From the NCBI GenBank assembly GCA_045576455.1, contig JAZNGM010000031.1:58326-122325 (forward strand): 64,000 bases of DNA, in the 5' to 3' direction. Each line of letters opens with the position of its first letter. The first letter of the stretch is position 1. The position numbers were made by a program, and so were the translations under genes. The stretch is from RGIG4034 sp045576455 (lineage in GTDB: Bacteria; Bacillota; Clostridia; Lachnospirales; Lachnospiraceae). Shown here in pieces: positions 54,469 through 62,626 of the stretch. The notes under the pieces were generated by a model. It was not told the DNA's origin and did no database searches. It was given only the letters and a program-made list of their open reading frames with translations.

Positions 54469-57400
54469 ATGAAAAAAAGAATTAAAAATACCCTAATGGT
54501 ATTTCTCTTATTAATTTGTATGGGAAGCATGCTTATGGCATGTTCTGATAAGAAAAAAACGAAGGATGAAATGGTAACCGGCGAAACGGAAACGCCTACT
54601 AAACCTGAGAATGATAAGAAGCCGGAAGACGTAAAGGAACCGGAAGACGTAAAAGAACCGGAAGACGATAAGAAGCCGGAAGATGTAAAGGAACCGGAGG
54701 ATGATAAGAAACCGGAAGACGTAAATAAGCCGGAAGACGATAAAAAGCCGGAAACATTGAAAGACCCTGAACCGACCAGATTGCCGGAAACATTGTTGCC
54801 GATTGTAGAAAAAGATTTTACAGAGATTGAAAGTCTTAAGACGGTATCGCCGGACGGAAAAACGAAAGTCCAATTTTTTGAAGATTCAAAAGGTATTTGG
54901 TGCTATTGCGTTACCGATAATGAGCAGGTGGTGATAAAAAAATCGCGTATCGGTATGGAATTTGAAGAAGGAAATCTTTTCAAAGGGCTTAAGTTATCAG
55001 CAGATAGTATAGTTACGGATGAAATCCGTGAAACCTATGAACTTTTTACAGGCTATAACGATGTAATGGAAAATTATTGTAACGAAACGGCCTTTGTACT
55101 TAAAAATGAATATGGTAGTTTCCGGTTTGAAGTAAGGGTACATGATGATGGTTTTGCCTATCGTTATACGGATGTGACAATTGGAAATACAGATACGGTA
55201 ATTGTGTTAGATGAAAAATCCGAGATGGCATTATCCGGAGATTGTACAACATGGTCATTTGGTATAAATGGTACCTATGAAGGTATTTTTGAGAAGAGAA
55301 ACAGCAGTCAGTTTAAAGACCTTTCACAGAAGTTGTGTACACCGATGCTGGTTAAAACCGGAGACTATTGGATGCTTTTTTCAGAAGCAGCAGCACTTAA
55401 CAACAATGGTGAGTTCTGTACGAGTGCTTTAGAAACTAAAAGAAACAGCATGACGCTTAAATGGAGTTTTGGTTTGAAAAGAGATCCTAATGATGAAGCA
55501 ACCGGCGAGGTGGATTCTCCGGGACATCTTGATATTAGAGCAATCAGAACTATTAATGGATTTACGACGCCATGGAGAGCAGCGGTTATTTCAGATGATT
55601 TAAATGAATTTATAAATAGCTCGTTGATTACGGATTTAAATCCTCCGGCAGATGAAGCCCTTTTTGCAGATGTAAGTTATATAAAACCGGGAAAAGTAGC
55701 ATGGAGCTGGTGGTCTGAAGGTGCTTATACCGGAGAATTTAATAAGCATATTGAGTATATTGATTTCGCTGCAGAAAACGGATGGGAACATATCTGTATG
55801 GATGCAGATTGGAGAAAGTTTGAAAACAGACTTCCTGAAATATGTAAATATGCTGAGAATAAAGGCGTTGGTATATTTGTCTGGGTAAATTATCTTGATT
55901 TAAAAGACAAAGAGAAAATGGAAACCTTAATTAAAAAATGGAAAGCAGCCGGCGTTGTGGGGCTTAAAACAGATTATTTTGAAAGTGATGAACAGTCGGT
56001 ACTTCAGGTAATGCAGAATGTAGCAGAGTGTTGTGCTGAAAATCAGTTAATGGTTTTATATCACGGATGTGTAAGACCGGGTGGAGAGTGCAGAACATAC
56101 CCTAACATTCTTTCAACAGAAGCGGTGCTCGGTGAAGAATTCCATAAATGGTCTGAATGGCCGACCGTGGCAAACTGCTTAATGTATCCGTTTACGAGAA
56201 ATATATGCGGTTCCATGGATTACACGCCAACCGGTACGAAGGTGGACAGTGAAGCTACGCATGGTTTCTGCCTTGCACAGACCATCGTTTATGAATCGGC
56301 ATTGCAGCATTTTGCTTATGCAGCATCTGCTTATAAAAATTACAATGGTCTTGCCTTATTAAACCATATTCCTACGACATGGGATGAAACTGTATTAGTG
56401 GAAGGATTTCCGGGCGAGTATGTAACGCTTGCAAGAAGGAATGGCGATAACTGGTTTATCGGTTCCATGACGCAAAAAAACAGAACGGTAAATATCAAGT
56501 TGGATTTCCTGGGTAAAGGATCTTATAACGCTTATATCTATGAAGACAGAGAAGATAAAACCGGATTAGAAAGGCGTGAACTTAAAGTTACCAATAAAGA
56601 CAGCATTGTGCTTAACCTTTCTGATGGAAGTGGTGCGGCAATGATGATTACAAAAGAAGAGATAGATACTTCTGTGGGAGAGAATAATACATTTAATCCT
56701 GAAGGATATACTTATTATGAAGCAGAGAGCGACGATAATATATTAGCAGGAGAAGCGGTAAGGGCCAGCTCGGCATTTTGCTCCGGCGGACAGAAAGTAG
56801 GATATGTGGGAAGAGCAGGAAATACAATTACTTTTCCTAATGTAAAGGTAAAAGAGGACGGTACGTATTCTTTACTTTTGTTCTATTGTAGTGGCGAAAA
56901 CAGACATTTCACGATTACGGTAAATGGGGATAAGGAGTATACGCTGAATAATCTTAATAGTGGTGATTATGTACATCCGGACGTGGCTACGGTTTTAGTG
57001 GATTTGAAAAAAGGCAATAATACCATTATGTTTGGAAATAATACCGCCTATGCACCGGATATTGACCGTATCGGCATTTCCCTTACAAAAGAGGAGATTG
57101 CAGAGGAAAAAGAATTTGCCAAGAATCCTATTATTACATCTATCTATACGGCAGATCCGGCTCCGCTGGTATATGGAGATACATTATATCTTTATACGTC
57201 ACACGATGAAGATGAGCTTGTAAATGATTTTTATACAATGTTGGATTGGAGATGCTATTCGACACAGGATATGGTGAATTGGACGGATCACGGTACGGTT
57301 TTTTCCTTAAAAGATATTGTATGGGCAGATGACAGGGCATGGGCACCGCAGGTAGTAGAGCGGAACGGTAAATTTTATATGTACTGTCCGGTACATAAAA

Positions 57401-58032
57401 TGGGTGGTGGAATGGCTATCGCCGTAGGTATTTCCAACAGCCCGACAGGACCGTTTAAAGATTTATTGGCGGCACCGCTGGTTAATGAAGGGGATTGGAA
57501 TGATATTGACCCGACGGTATTCATTGATGATGATGGTCAGGCATATCTTTATTTTGGAAATCCGGAGCTTAGATATGTTCTTTTGAATGATAATATGATT
57601 ACCTATAATAAGGATGTCGGCGTAGTGAAAGTTCCGATGACAGAGGAGGCTTTTGGCAAAGGAAGCCAGCCGACCGGTACAACGTATGCGGAAGGACCGT
57701 GGTTCTATAAGCGAAACGATACTTATTATATGGTTTATGCTGCGTTTGGTGAAAATAAGCCGAGTGAGCATCTTGCGTATTCAACTTCGGATTCACCTAC
57801 CGGACCGTGGACTTATCGTGGCGTATTGATGACGGAAGAAGGCGGAACTTTCACCAATCATCCCGGTATCATAGATTTTAAGGGACACTCCTATTTGTTT
57901 TACCATACAGCAGACCTTCCGGGCGGAAATCTTTTTAAGCGTTCCGTATGTGTGGCAGAGTTTACTTATAATGAAGATGGCACCATTAATGTTATTGAAA
58001 AAAGCGAAGGCGTAAATATAATAAAAGAGTAA
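54469..58032 (+). CDS. Multidomain lipoprotein: GH97, CBM and GH43
   Basis: A 1187-residue surface lipoprotein. Signal peptide and lipobox LMAC (near residue 25), a Pro/Glu/Asp/Lys repeat linker (about 45-105), a GH97 catalytic region (about 125-735), a beta-sandwich CBM-like module (about 745-875, EAESDDN..) and a C-terminal GH43 five-bladed propeller (about 885-1187). In GH97, Asp502 in LKTDYF fits the retaining-type nucleophile, and Glu551 in STEAVLGE is a candidate acid/base or metal ligand. In GH43, Asp896 in ADPAP starts the expected triad, with DIDPT and YAEGPW. ATG 54469 has GGAGGAAG upstream. It probably trims galactose- and arabinose/xylose-containing polymers outside the cell. Confidence 0.87.
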   Translation: MKKRIKNTLMVFLLLICMGSMLMACSDKKKTKDEMVTGETETPTKPENDKKPEDVKEPEDVKEPEDDKKPEDVKEPEDDKKPEDVNKPEDDKKPETLKDPEPTRLPETLLPIVEKDFTEIESLKTVSPDGKTKVQFFEDSKGIWCYCVTDNEQVVIKKSRIGMEFEEGNLFKGLKLSADSIVTDEIRETYELFTGYNDVMENYCNETAFVLKNEYGSFRFEVRVHDDGFAYRYTDVTIGNTDTVIVLDEKSEMALSGDCTTWSFGINGTYEGIFEKRNSSQFKDLSQKLCTPMLVKTGDYWMLFSEAAALNNNGEFCTSALETKRNSMTLKWSFGLKRDPNDEATGEVDSPGHLDIRAIRTINGFTTPWRAAVISDDLNEFINSSLITDLNPPADEALFADVSYIKPGKVAWSWWSEGAYTGEFNKHIEYIDFAAENGWEHICMDADWRKFENRLPEICKYAENKGVGIFVWVNYLDLKDKEKMETLIKKWKAAGVVGLKTDYFESDEQSVLQVMQNVAECCAENQLMVLYHGCVRPGGECRTYPNILSTEAVLGEEFHKWSEWPTVANCLMYPFTRNICGSMDYTPTGTKVDSEATHGFCLAQTIVYESALQHFAYAASAYKNYNGLALLNHIPTTWDETVLVEGFPGEYVTLARRNGDNWFIGSMTQKNRTVNIKLDFLGKGSYNAYIYEDREDKTGLERRELKVTNKDSIVLNLSDGSGAAMMITKEEIDTSVGENNTFNPEGYTYYEAESDDNILAGEAVRASSAFCSGGQKVGYVGRAGNTITFPNVKVKEDGTYSLLLFYCSGENRHFTITVNGDKEYTLNNLNSGDYVHPDVATVLVDLKKGNNTIMFGNNTAYAPDIDRIGISLTKEEIAEEKEFAKNPIITSIYTADPAPLVYGDTLYLYTSHDEDELVNDFYTMLDWRCYSTQDMVNWTDHGTVFSLKDIVWADDRAWAPQVVERNGKFYMYCPVHKMGGGMAIAVGISNSPTGPFKDLLAAPLVNEGDWNDIDPTVFIDDDGQAYLYFGNPELRYVLLNDNMITYNKDVGVVKVPMTEEAFGKGSQPTGTTYAEGPWFYKRNDTYYMVYAAFGENKPSEHLAYSTSDSPTGPWTYRGVLMTEEGGTFTNHPGIIDFKGHSYLFYHTADLPGGNLFKRSVCVAEFTYNEDGTINVIEKSEGVNIIKE
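54610..54760 (+). repeat. In-frame 33-nt-type linker repeats
   Basis: The lipoprotein linker consists of about four imperfect copies of an 11-residue unit (PEDVKEPEDDK and variants). It is a low-complexity spacer holding the catalytic domains away from the membrane. Repeat number may vary between strains by slippage or recombination. Confidence 0.8.
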
Positions 58033-58056
58033 AGTAATTTTTACCTTAATTTTTTG

Positions 58057-58085
58057 TTTTCAAACAGTAATAAATGAATTATAAT
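58057..58085 (+). promoter_or_regulatory. Putative promoter of the stand-alone GH43 gene
   Basis: TTTTCA (58057-58062), a 17-bp spacer and TATAAT (58080-58085), about 35 bp before the GH43 start, so it may be expressed separately from the lipoprotein. Confidence 0.55.
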
Positions 58086-58119
58086 TTATTTCATATACGA
58101 ATATATGGAGGGAAAAATA

Positions 58120-59046
58120 ATGAGCAATGAACGTGGATTTTGCAAGAATCCGATAATTACATCAATTTATACGGCAGACCCTGCACCAATGGTTTATGGA
58201 GATACATTATATCTTTACACAACACATGATGAAGATGAGCTTGTAAATAACTTTTATACGATGTTTAACTGGCACTGTTATTCAACTAAGGATATGGTAA
58301 ACTGGACCGATCACGGACAAGTTTTTTCGCTGGATGATATTGAATGGGCAGATGACAGGGCATGGGCTCCGCAGGCAGTAGAGCGCAACGGAAAGTTTTA
58401 TCTTTATTGTCCGGTACATAAAAAACACGGCGGTATGGCTATTGCCGTAGGTGTTTCGGATAGTCCTACAGGACCCTTCAAAGATTTAGGATATCCATTG
58501 GTAGATGAAGGAGATTGGAACGATATTGATCCAACGGTATTCATTGATGATGATGGTCAGGCGTATCTTTATTTCGGAAATCCGGAGCTTCGTTATGTAC
58601 TTCTTAATGAGGATATGATTTCTTACGATGAGACGGTAGGCGTTGTAAAAATCCCGATGACAGAGGCATCTTTTGCAAAGGGAAGCCATATGACAGGAAC
58701 AACCTATGCGGAAGGACCTTGGTTCTATAAACGAAACGGCTTATATTACATGGTTTATGCAGCATTCGGCGAAGGCAAGAGAGATGAACATCTTGCATAT
58801 TCTACATCAACATCACCGACAGGCCCTTGGGTATATGGTGGTGTGCTCATGACAGAAGAAGGCGGAACCTTTACAAACCATCCGGGTATTGCTGATTTTA
58901 AAGGACATTCTTATTTGTTCTATCATACCGGTGAACTTCCGGGCGGAAGCTTATTCCATCGTTCTGTATGTGTTGCAGAATTTAATTACAATGAAGATGG
59001 CTCTATTGATACTATTGCAAAATGCGATGGAGTATATGAAGTTTAA
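58120..59046 (+). CDS. Stand-alone cytoplasmic GH43 enzyme
   Basis: A 308-residue GH43 propeller, by eye about 80-85% identical to the GH43 domain at the end of the upstream lipoprotein, including YTADPAP (Asp20), DIDPTVFIDDDG and YAEGPWFYKRN. It has no signal peptide. GAGGG lies before ATG 58120; the in-frame ATG 58105 is part of the ribosome site and less likely. This is plainly a recent duplication that yields a cytoplasmic enzyme with the same active site as a surface one. GH43 activities include alpha-L-arabinofuranosidase and beta-xylosidase; which one applies is not known. Confidence 0.9.
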   Translation: MSNERGFCKNPIITSIYTADPAPMVYGDTLYLYTTHDEDELVNNFYTMFNWHCYSTKDMVNWTDHGQVFSLDDIEWADDRAWAPQAVERNGKFYLYCPVHKKHGGMAIAVGVSDSPTGPFKDLGYPLVDEGDWNDIDPTVFIDDDGQAYLYFGNPELRYVLLNEDMISYDETVGVVKIPMTEASFAKGSHMTGTTYAEGPWFYKRNGLYYMVYAAFGEGKRDEHLAYSTSTSPTGPWVYGGVLMTEEGGTFTNHPGIADFKGHSYLFYHTGELPGGSLFHRSVCVAEFNYNEDGSIDTIAKCDGVYEV

Positions 59047-59065
59047 TGATTAATGTATAATACAG

Positions 59066-59105
59066 ATGCTCATCAGAATATAATTTCTGGTGGGCATTTT
59101 TTTTT
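59066..59105 (+). terminator. Rho-independent terminator after GH43
   Basis: ATGCTCATCAGAA (59066-59078) pairs with TTCTGGTGGGCAT (59085-59097), with G-T pairs, followed by nine or so T. Confidence 0.88.
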
Positions 59106-59121
59106 GCTAAGTTTTAGGTGG

Positions 59122-59151
59122 TTGATAATTAGCATTTTGGTGTTGTATACT
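59122..59151 (+). promoter_or_regulatory. Promoter of the kinase gene
   Basis: TTGATA (59122-59127), an 18-bp spacer and TATACT (59146-59151), about 40 bp before the kinase start. Confidence 0.65.
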
Positions 59152-59192
59152 TTGATTATAGTTTTACGGAAAGGCTTTTTTGGAGAAGATTA

Positions 59193-60848
59193 ATGGATAA
59201 AATACAATATCAGATTATAACGACAATAAAAGAATCAGATAAAGGTAGTGTCTATCTTGCTTCTATGAAAGATTATGACTTTCCTGTTATTGTTAAGAAG
59301 CTTAAACATGCGAATCAACAGGTGTTTAATGCATTAATGAAAATAGAGTGTCAGCATTTACCCCATATTTATGCTGCAGAAGTGCTTGAAAGTGGGTTAT
59401 TGGTTGTAGAAGAATATATAGAAGGTGAGTTACTTACCGATTATTTAACGGCACGGAAACTGACGGAAGAAGAATACTTAAATATAGCAAAGCAGCTATG
59501 TGAAGCATTAAAAGTGTTACATAACAGTGTGCCACCGATGATTCATCGGGATGTTAAACCGTCTAATATAATCATTAATTCAAAAGGTGTTCTCAAACTG
59601 ATTGATTTTGATTCCTCAAGATTATATAAAGTTGAATCTGACAGTGATACCAAGCTTTTGGGAACGGAGAAATATGCGGCGCCTGAACAATACGGCTTTT
59701 CGCAGACTGATTGCAGAAGTGACATTTATTCTCTGGGCGTAGTGTTCGGAATGTTTCCTGAATTTGTATCTAAGAAAAAGGATAAGCAGTGGAAGCGGAT
59801 TGTCGAAAAATGCACTTTGTTTGCTCCGGAAAGCAGATTCCAGACAGTAGAAGAAGTGTTATGTAAACTCGAAAAACTGGGCGGTATGAAGTTTGCGGTT
59901 AAGTTAAAGCTGGGAATAGCCTTAAGCTTATCGTTACTTCTTTTAGGCTTTGGGCTTGTGTTCATTACTACAAACAGTAATAAAAATAATACAGATGAAA
60001 CAGAACAAATTTTGGCTGATACTACCCATAATATTGAAACTACAACAGAAGATGACTCCCCAACGGTGTCAGAAGATATGCCTGAAGATATATCGGAAGA
60101 TATACCGGAAGATGACTCCCTGTTTGAAGACAGGGAAATACAGGTGACGGATGAATTATACCGGACAACGGCACCTGAATGGCGGGATATTGCAACCGAT
60201 CCGGAACCGTATATTGAATTAAAAAAGCATATCAGGGAACATAGAAGTGTCGTTTTGTATTGTTTTAACGATAGATTGGAAGATAAAGATTTTCTGGTAC
60301 AGGTTAAGGAATTAGAACGGAATGATGCCAAGTTATATGGTGTTCAATTAGAATCGCATTTGACGGGACAACGGGTGAATATAGATGATACATATATAAA
60401 ACTTGAGAACAATATTCTGCATATCAGCAACGAATATATTAAAGGTGTAAAGGAAGGATATTACACGCTGGCGGTCAGTATGTGTCGTGCCGGAGAAAGT
60501 GAAACAATAGAGCACAATATCCATATTTATTTTGCTGAAACAGATTTATTAAATGAACCGGAGTTATGGTTGCAGAATACTACGCATGGTTTTTACGGGG
60601 ATACAGGCGAAACCGTGCATGCAGTGTTAAAGAATGATTCAAAGAAAAAGATTGCTAAAATCCTGGATGTTGAGCGTAATGAAGTAGATGCGTCGTTATA
60701 TAGGATATTATCCGGAGGACGTGTTGTTGAGTTTTCTAATGAATTGTTAAGTAAATACAGTGAACGTGAATTGGCATATCTTTTTGTAGTATGTGATGAC
60801 GGAAGTTATTTAGATTTACAAATTTATAATAACCAATACAAAGAATAA
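59193..60848 (+). CDS. Transmembrane Ser/Thr protein kinase-like protein
   Basis: A 551-residue protein. Residues about 5-235 form a Hanks-type kinase domain with IVKKLK (candidate ATP Lys), HRDVKPSN (Asp120), LIDFDSSR (DFD at 138-140 instead of DFG), GTEKYAAPEQYG and a truncated C-lobe. The Gly-rich loop is degenerate (ESDKGSVYLA). A membrane helix (about 240-263) follows, then an extracytoplasmic region (about 265-551) starting with an acidic Thr/Ser/Glu stretch and ending in two beta-sandwich-like units I cannot assign. It is not a PASTA kinase. It is followed by a small HTH-like gene that it may control. Confidence 0.83.
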   Translation: MDKIQYQIITTIKESDKGSVYLASMKDYDFPVIVKKLKHANQQVFNALMKIECQHLPHIYAAEVLESGLLVVEEYIEGELLTDYLTARKLTEEEYLNIAKQLCEALKVLHNSVPPMIHRDVKPSNIIINSKGVLKLIDFDSSRLYKVESDSDTKLLGTEKYAAPEQYGFSQTDCRSDIYSLGVVFGMFPEFVSKKKDKQWKRIVEKCTLFAPESRFQTVEEVLCKLEKLGGMKFAVKLKLGIALSLSLLLLGFGLVFITTNSNKNNTDETEQILADTTHNIETTTEDDSPTVSEDMPEDISEDIPEDDSLFEDREIQVTDELYRTTAPEWRDIATDPEPYIELKKHIREHRSVVLYCFNDRLEDKDFLVQVKELERNDAKLYGVQLESHLTGQRVNIDDTYIKLENNILHISNEYIKGVKEGYYTLAVSMCRAGESETIEHNIHIYFAETDLLNEPELWLQNTTHGFYGDTGETVHAVLKNDSKKKIAKILDVERNEVDASLYRILSGGRVVEFSNELLSKYSERELAYLFVVCDDGSYLDLQIYNNQYKE

Positions 60849-60866
60849 TAAAAAAACGGTCTTGCA

Positions 60867-60903
60867 AAAAGTACGTATTATGCTGCTAGCATGCGACTTT
60901 TTT
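60867..60903 (+). terminator. Hairpin between the kinase and HTH genes
   Basis: AAAAAGT..CG..ATGCT pairs with AGCAT..CG..ACTTTTT across 60867-60903, with internal loops. It could be a weak terminator or attenuator, since the T-run is part of the stem. Confidence 0.4.
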
Positions 60904-60942
60904 GGAATGTTTAATTTAAAATGGAAAGGTGGACATGGGAAT

Positions 60943-61410
60943 ATGATATTCATGGGACAAAATAAACATGAGGTGCAAGACGACGTGGAGAAAAGTACAG
61001 AAGAACTGTTACACGAGTTACAGAAAGCGGAAGATTTTTTTGAATTTGCTCGTGAGAATGAGACGGAGCTCGAATCCATATCTCTTACGGAGGAATTGGA
61101 AGAATTATTAGAAAAGTATCAAAAGCCTAAGAAAGATGTTATCAAAGACGCAGGGTTGGATACTACATACGGTTATCAGATTTTTGACGGAAGAAAAAAA
61201 CCGAGAAGGGATAAATTGCTTCAATTAGCGTTTGGATTTCCTTTAACAGTTGATGATACTAATAAACTATTCCGTGCAGGAGGTGTCAGCAGCTTGTATG
61301 TCAGATGTAAAAGGGATACCATTTGTATGTATTGTTTACAACAGGGGATGACAATTGATGAGTGCAATGCTTTGCTGTATCAGGCAGGCGAAGAAACCTT
61401 GACACAATAG
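60943..61410 (+). CDS. Small HTH-like protein next to the kinase
   Basis: A 155-residue cytoplasmic protein with an acidic helical N-terminus (about 10-60) and a C-terminal part (about 62-150) resembling an XRE-type helix-turn-helix (KDVIKDAGLDTTYGYQIFDG, then RDKLLQLAFGFPLTVDDTNKLFRAGG). Cys residues cluster near 123-136 (CKRDTICMYCLQ). Start uncertain: AAGGTGG precedes ATG 60943; ATG 60952 is an alternative. By position it may be the kinase's target or partner. DNA binding is not proven. It ends at a terminator. Confidence 0.6.
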   Translation: MIFMGQNKHEVQDDVEKSTEELLHELQKAEDFFEFARENETELESISLTEELEELLEKYQKPKKDVIKDAGLDTTYGYQIFDGRKKPRRDKLLQLAFGFPLTVDDTNKLFRAGGVSSLYVRCKRDTICMYCLQQGMTIDECNALLYQAGEETLTQ

Positions 61411-61423
61411 AAATGAAGATATG

Positions 61424-61451
61424 AATCAGCTTCAAAAGAGGCTGATTTTTT
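61424..61451 (+). terminator. Rho-independent terminator
   Basis: AATCAGC (61424-61430) pairs with GCTGATT (61441-61447), followed by T-rich sequence, ending the kinase/HTH unit. Confidence 0.8.
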
Positions 61452-61527
61452 GTTTCCTATTCTGTTAAGTCATGATATAATAGTCATATATTTACATATG
61501 AAAAATTAGAATTAAGGGGGTTATTCT

Positions 61528-62439
61528 ATGGAACAACAGATTTTTACCAATGAAGTAATTTTATCATGGCTTCAGTATTATGCAAAAAACACGACACTGG
61601 ATTTAGAACATGTAAAGATTATTGATATCACTAAAAAGAATAAAAATGTTATTCCGACGGTAGAAGCACATAAGACAACCATGGTGTTTACCAATGCAGG
61701 AATAGAAGATATTTTTTACCGTTTATGGAATGCCGGTTTAGGCGAGTGTGAAGTTTGGTATAATGAAGGCTCTGAACCATCGGGTACAGTTTATAACCAG
61801 AAGGTTAAAGACATGATTGACCGTGGTATCAATGCGTCAGCCGGTATGTTAATTCTTAATCCGAATGCCAGAAACACAGCTAAGATTGGCTTGAGTAATG
61901 AGATGTTCCAACGAGGCTCCATTCATTATGTGGGAAGTGAAATACGTTCGATTATCCTTAATAAGATGATGGTTGCCCCACAAGATGATATATGCGTAAT
62001 CGGAGGTGCAAGTATTGCCATAGAAGCGGCATTAATGGCTCCGGAGGGTTCTGTACTTGCAGTAGAGTACAGTCAGGGTGACAGAGATACTTTAGCAGAC
62101 AATGTATCACACTTTGGCTTGCATAATATAAAAATTATTGACCACATAGATGCAGAAAGTATGAAGGACTGTGCTGTCCCGTCACTGGTATTTTTAGTGG
62201 CATCTGCCAGTATGGAACAGGAACTTACTTATCTTGTTGGCCTTAATCCCAATATTAATATTGTTATTTACACACTTGATTTTAAAGTGGCGGCAGGCGT
62301 TACCAATGTGTTACAGGAATTGGGGATGACGGATATTGATACGATTCAGGTATCTATTGCGAAGCTTGGAAGCAATAACACCTTTAAGCAAGAGCCGGCT
62401 CCTTGGATTATCACGGCAAGAACAAGAGTTAATGAATAA
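61528..62439 (+). CDS. Orphan degenerate CbiET/CobL-like protein
   Basis: A 303-residue protein laid out like precorrin-6Y C5,15-methyltransferase. The first part resembles the end of a CbiE domain (SAGMLILNPNARNTAKIGLSN), then FQRGSIHYVGSEIRSIILNKM matches the CbiT entry, and IEAALMAPEGSVLAVEY its methylase core. The glycine-rich SAM loop is degraded (CVIGGASIA instead of DVGAGTG-type), so cofactor binding is doubtful. GGGGGTT lies before the ATG. There are no other cobalamin genes around, and it is monocistronic. It may be a repurposed paralogue of unknown role. Confidence 0.62.
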   Translation: MEQQIFTNEVILSWLQYYAKNTTLDLEHVKIIDITKKNKNVIPTVEAHKTTMVFTNAGIEDIFYRLWNAGLGECEVWYNEGSEPSGTVYNQKVKDMIDRGINASAGMLILNPNARNTAKIGLSNEMFQRGSIHYVGSEIRSIILNKMMVAPQDDICVIGGASIAIEAALMAPEGSVLAVEYSQGDRDTLADNVSHFGLHNIKIIDHIDAESMKDCAVPSLVFLVASASMEQELTYLVGLNPNINIVIYTLDFKVAAGVTNVLQELGMTDIDTIQVSIAKLGSNNTFKQEPAPWIITARTRVNE

Positions 62440-62475
62440 TAAAAACAAATACTAAATATAATTACTAAAATGTCA

Positions 62476-62508
62476 GTGTCCGGCGAAGTATAGTGCCGGA
62501 CACTTTTT
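62476..62508 (+). terminator. Rho-independent terminator
   Basis: GTGTCCGGC (62476-62484) pairs perfectly with GCCGGACAC (62495-62503), then five T. Confidence 0.93.
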
Positions 62509-62544
62509 ACTTATCATGCAGAAAATATATAATGCTTGTTTTAT

Positions 62545-62572
62545 TTGACTATCTGAAAATTATATGTTAAAT
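62545..62572 (+). promoter_or_regulatory. Possible promoter of the 62.6-kb lipoprotein gene
   Basis: TTGACT (62545-62550), a 16-bp spacer and TTAAAT (62567-62572). The -10 is weak. Confidence 0.35.
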
Positions 62573-62626
62573 AATATTGTTGGGTAAATTCATACCTAAT
62601 AAGTAAAAGTAAGAGGAAAAATAGTA

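Noticed and set aside
54610..54760. CRISPR-like regular repeats
   Set aside because: The repeats are in frame, have no unique spacers and encode the lipoprotein linker.
54511..54873. A 120-residue minus-strand frame rich in Phe and Arg
   Set aside because: It is the complement of the Pro/Glu/Asp/Lys repeat linker of the GH97-GH43 lipoprotein; the composition is a mirror of the real gene and there is no ribosome site.
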